This document shows positions 61,271-64,000 of a DNA stretch of 64,000 nucleotides, one piece after another (position 1 is the first letter of the stretch; the number at the start of each line of letters is the position of its first letter). Origin of the DNA: JL08 sp039969355 (lineage in GTDB: Bacteria; Pseudomonadota; Alphaproteobacteria; Rhodobacterales; Rhodobacteraceae); the NCBI GenBank assembly GCA_039969355.1, contig JBDVOA010000029.1, forward strand, positions 310,001-374,000, given 5' to 3'. The position numbers and the translations under genes are program-made. Under the pieces are notes generated by a model. It was not told where the DNA came from. It ran no database searches and worked only from the letters and a program-made list of their open reading frames with translations.

Positions 61271-64000
61271 TCATACGCGATTGCGCCCGCCTTTGCGATG
61301 GGCTTGGGCCGACTCCTTTAGGGGCTGCTCGCTTAGCAGCGCGTCCAGTCGTGTGGCTACCGCATCGTAGATTTCAAACTCGACCGCATTGTTGGTCCGA
61401 AATGCAGCGATGTCGTCGTCAGATACATCTTCGTCGCGCGAGGTGGTGTTTTCATGGGGTAGGATGCCGGGCGCTGGTTTGCCCAGTTTCGCAGCAAGAT
61501 AGTCAAGGCATTCGGGCAAACGTTCCAGTGTGCCGATGAACCAATAGGACTCCAGTGCCGCCTGCCAATTACTTTCGTCACATTCAAAGTGTTCCAGAAA
61601 GACACCCTGTTCTGTGCGCAGATATTCGCCCAATGGCAACGGATCAAAGGTTTGATCATGCCCCTTCCTGATTTTCTTTTCAAAGGCGTGCATTGAAATT
61701 GCGCGCGCAAGCGGGTCGCGCAGAAACGTTATCCTGCGCCAGCGCTGGGGGTCCAAAGTTTCGGGATAGCGCGCGGCGAGCGGCCCTTTGTCGGCAGCAA
61801 AATGGCCACAAAGCAGGGTATCAGGGCCCAGTCGCCCCAGGTCCAGTTTTGGGGGCATCTCATAGGCCCATGGCTCGCTGTAATCTTCGACAAGGTCAAA
61901 CCAGTTCGCAAATATCCGTTTCAAGCTGGTGCCGCCGGTTTTTTGCATGTGGTAGAAAAGATAACGTGGCGCAGCCGGTTGATCTTCCAAGTGAGGTGCA
62001 GTTGGCAAAAGGCAGTTTTCGAGCCACTTTGCGAAGCCATCTTGTTGCTTTGATGTCGCGCAATTCTTGTCGATCAGTTTGATGATGCCGGCGCGGTCTG
62101 CCTGGGTTTCCATCAGTTCAGTGACAATCCTGACGTAGTCGCGCGGGGACTTCGCAACGCATTTCTTCAAACCGAGTTCGATCAGCCGGGATGACGCTTG
62201 CCGTGCTCGCAGACTCTGACCTTGCATTGTCACGACGGGCAATCTGCAGTGCAGAGCCTCAGCAGCAGCGGTTGCACCTGAGTAAGGAAACGTGTCGAGG
62301 TATATGTCAGCGGAGGCTATAACCTGTCTGAACTCATCATTTGATACGCGCGGTAACAGTCGCACGCGACGAGGATCGACGCCCTCTCCTTCGCAAATCG
62401 CCGTTACCTCTTCGGCGAAGGCTGTTGGTTCGTACTTCTGTTCCCAGCTTGCGGCGAACGGATACAATACCAACACTGCATTCTGATTCGCTGCCAGCGT
62501 CTGCGCCCAGAGGCGAAGCACGGCATCACCGATCTTTTCACGCGATGCGCCATTCACAAGGACAATCTGGTTCTGGTCAATGCCCATGCGTTGCCGCATT
62601 TGGGTGCGGGTTGCGTCACTAATTTGAGACTCCATGGGAAAGTCAATTGGCTGCGCTGTTCCGGGCGCATATAGAACCTCTTCGCAAAAATCCCGTTCGA
62701 CAGACTTTGGACAGTTGGTTTTGCCCACAATGAATGTATCAACACTGGAAAGCCCCGTGGTTGCCGGGAACACAGGGGCGAGTGCAATCTGGCGGGGTGC
62801 CAAAATGTGTGCATAAACCTCTGCCAGAAAGCCGTGGCCGTGAAAGCCAGAACCCAAAAGCATGACGTCCATTTTCGATCGTCTGATCGTGGCCACCGTT
62901 GATGCCAATGAATGCCCGCCCAGATCCACTGTTTCACATCCCTCAATACCAGTGGACCCAAGATGGTTCTGCTCCGTCAAAAACAGGGTGATTTCAAATT
63001 TGTCACGGGGCAATTCGCGTAATATCGCGCGCCAAACCCGGATTTCTGACAACGTCTCTATATTGCGCAACAATACGCCAATACGTTGTTTGCCGCGTCG
63101 CAAACCGGTGTGTCGCGATTGGGGCATAAAAAGATCATGCCCCTCGCGCAGCAGCTTGGCTTCCAGTGCACGGCCAAATGCTTTCAGGTGGGGGCGCAGG
63201 GGGAAATCGCTGAACAACAATTGCTCGGCCTGAAACGACGTCACTATCTCGTTGGCCAAAGTGCCGACGGGACTTCCCTCTGGTGACGTTGCAAGGACGG
63301 CGCGGGCTTGGCCCATCAATTCGACCAGATATTCCTGGTAATCCCGCAATGAGGCATTCGCGGCACCCGAGGCGGGTCCCGTCACCAGATAAGAACCAAT
63401 CGATGCGGCAAATGCCGGTCTTACTTCTGGTAATTCTCGTAGTTGGATGTTCCGAAGCGTAACGAAAGCCGGGCCGCTCAGCATCCGCAGCGCAATATCG
63501 CGCAACCAATTATCCTGTGCTATCGGCAGGATTCTGGTCATATTCTCTTGCTGTTGCAATTTGCCAGACAGCTTTGCCAGCATGGCCAAATCGGATGGCG
63601 CCAGATTACCGTTTGTGGCGCTGGGGCTCAGCCCTGCGATCGCTTTTGACAGCACATCGCGCATTGCAACCATTTCTGCGGACGACGCGCCGTGCCTGAG
63701 CATGTGACGCAGATCAACCAGAAGGCGCGAAACCAGCATATCAGGTTCGTGATGACCTGTCGTTACAGGTACGTTCGCTGATTCCGAGCGTACGGAAAGT
63801 CCAAGACGGTTGAGCCTTAGCCCGCCGTGATTGCCAGCTTTTTCCCCTTCATGCGGGCGAGTTGCAGCATATAGGTCAACGTCGATCTCATTTTGTGTGC
63901 CGGAAAGAACCTCTCCGATATCCACATCCATAACCGCCGGACCAGCCAGTTGTAGCGCTGTGATTTCTCTGCCGTTAATGCTGACGACAACGATCAGATT
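61271..64000 (-). CDS. Glycosyltransferase-41-like / sulfotransferase fusion (5' end outside window)
   Basis: An open frame of at least 909 codons that stays open to the window's right edge; an ATG at 63931 exists but reading continues upstream without stop (NLIVVVSINGREITALQL...), so the true start is probably outside. Middle part: an O-GlcNAc-transferase/SPINDLY-like GT-B fold, with RIGVLLRNIETLSEI, LVNGASREKIGDAVLRLWAQ and DIYLDTFPYSGATAAAEALH (about 62230-62330), the UDP-sugar pocket. C-terminal part: a sulfotransferase with phosphosulfate loop FYHMQKTGGTSLKRIF and FLRDPLARAISMHAFEK. N-terminal about 250 residues: not recognised. It lies 48 bp before the caspase gene, so the four genes may be one transcript. 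Confidence 0.82.
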   Translation of the reverse strand, partial: NLIVVVSINGREITALQLAGPAVMDVDIGEVLSGTQNEIDVDLYAATRPHEGEKAGNHGGLRLNRLGLSVRSESANVPVTTGHHEPDMLVSRLLVDLRHMLRHGASSAEMVAMRDVLSKAIAGLSPSATNGNLAPSDLAMLAKLSGKLQQQENMTRILPIAQDNWLRDIALRMLSGPAFVTLRNIQLRELPEVRPAFAASIGSYLVTGPASGAANASLRDYQEYLVELMGQARAVLATSPEGSPVGTLANEIVTSFQAEQLLFSDFPLRPHLKAFGRALEAKLLREGHDLFMPQSRHTGLRRGKQRIGVLLRNIETLSEIRVWRAILRELPRDKFEITLFLTEQNHLGSTGIEGCETVDLGGHSLASTVATIRRSKMDVMLLGSGFHGHGFLAEVYAHILAPRQIALAPVFPATTGLSSVDTFIVGKTNCPKSVERDFCEEVLYAPGTAQPIDFPMESQISDATRTQMRQRMGIDQNQIVLVNGASREKIGDAVLRLWAQTLAANQNAVLVLYPFAASWEQKYEPTAFAEEVTAICEGEGVDPRRVRLLPRVSNDEFRQVIASADIYLDTFPYSGATAAAEALHCRLPVVTMQGQSLRARQASSRLIELGLKKCVAKSPRDYVRIVTELMETQADRAGIIKLIDKNCATSKQQDGFAKWLENCLLPTAPHLEDQPAAPRYLFYHMQKTGGTSLKRIFANWFDLVEDYSEPWAYEMPPKLDLGRLGPDTLLCGHFAADKGPLAARYPETLDPQRWRRITFLRDPLARAISMHAFEKKIRKGHDQTFDPLPLGEYLRTEQGVFLEHFECDESNWQAALESYWFIGTLERLPECLDYLAAKLGKPAPGILPHENTTSRDEDVSDDDIAAFRTNNAVEFEIYDAVATRLDALLSEQPLKESAQAHRKGGRNRV

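Overview
The window is a contiguous piece of chromosome from an alphaproteobacterium, most likely a Rhodobacterales (Roseobacter-group) species. The case rests on gene content and order: ilvA, mutS, hrcA-grpE, rph-rdgB-hemW, parB-parA-rsmG-mnmG-mnmE-rho-hemJ on one side; maf-aroE-coaE-dnaQ, secB, fxsA, Tim44-type protein, mltA, hslU/hslV, trxA-addA-addB-murU-amgK-tsaE and regB/senC-regA on the other. No tRNA, rRNA, CRISPR array, insertion sequence or prophage is visible.

Layout. 0-9 kb: start of an RlmD-type RNA methyltransferase (cut by the left edge), a heterodimeric ABC exporter pair, cca, a NUDIX CoA pyrophosphatase, hslO, a second NUDIX enzyme, and a response-regulator/PP2C phosphatase divergent from an HPt protein. 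9-17 kb: metabolism and repair (ilvA, argG, a class-IV aminotransferase coupled to a sulfotransferase-fold protein, a secreted MsrA, MaeB malic enzyme). 17-24 kb: mutS, grpE, hrcA, rph, rdgB, hemW. 24-31.5 kb: the leftward chromosome-partition and tRNA-modification cluster, in which two identical perfect parS palindromes lie inside the first codons of rsmG and mnmG. 31.5-31.9 kb: the only long gene-free stretch, AT-rich, with a cluster of DnaA-box-like sequences and a divergent gene switch on either side; I interpret it as the chromosomal replication origin.

31.9-38 kb: rightward maf-aroE-coaE-dnaQ and Tim44-mltA-smr operons with leftward secB and fxsA between them. 38-43 kb: an MFS transporter, a lipoprotein esterase-like hydrolase, and hslU and hslV separated by an opposite-strand Tat-exported DM13 protein. 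43-53.5 kb: a long leftward run amgK/murU (cell-wall sugar recycling), tsaE, addB-addA (RecBCD-like repair nuclease) and trxA, headed by a kinase-less PAS protein (DivL-like) that has a perfect CtrA box in front of it. 53.5-56.3 kb: the RegB/RegA (PrrB/PrrA) redox two-component system with SenC between the two genes.

57.5-64 kb is the accessory-looking end. It holds a translationally coupled, secreted set of three genes (a caspase-like protease with peptidoglycan-binding and Sel1 segments, then two formylglycine-generating-enzyme-fold proteins that appear to lack the catalytic cysteine). It lies 48 bp downstream of a large fusion of an O-GlcNAc-transferase-like glycosyltransferase with a sulfotransferase, whose 5' end runs off the window. 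This is the best candidate for a poorly described system here. All functional statements come from reading motifs and context; no database search was run.
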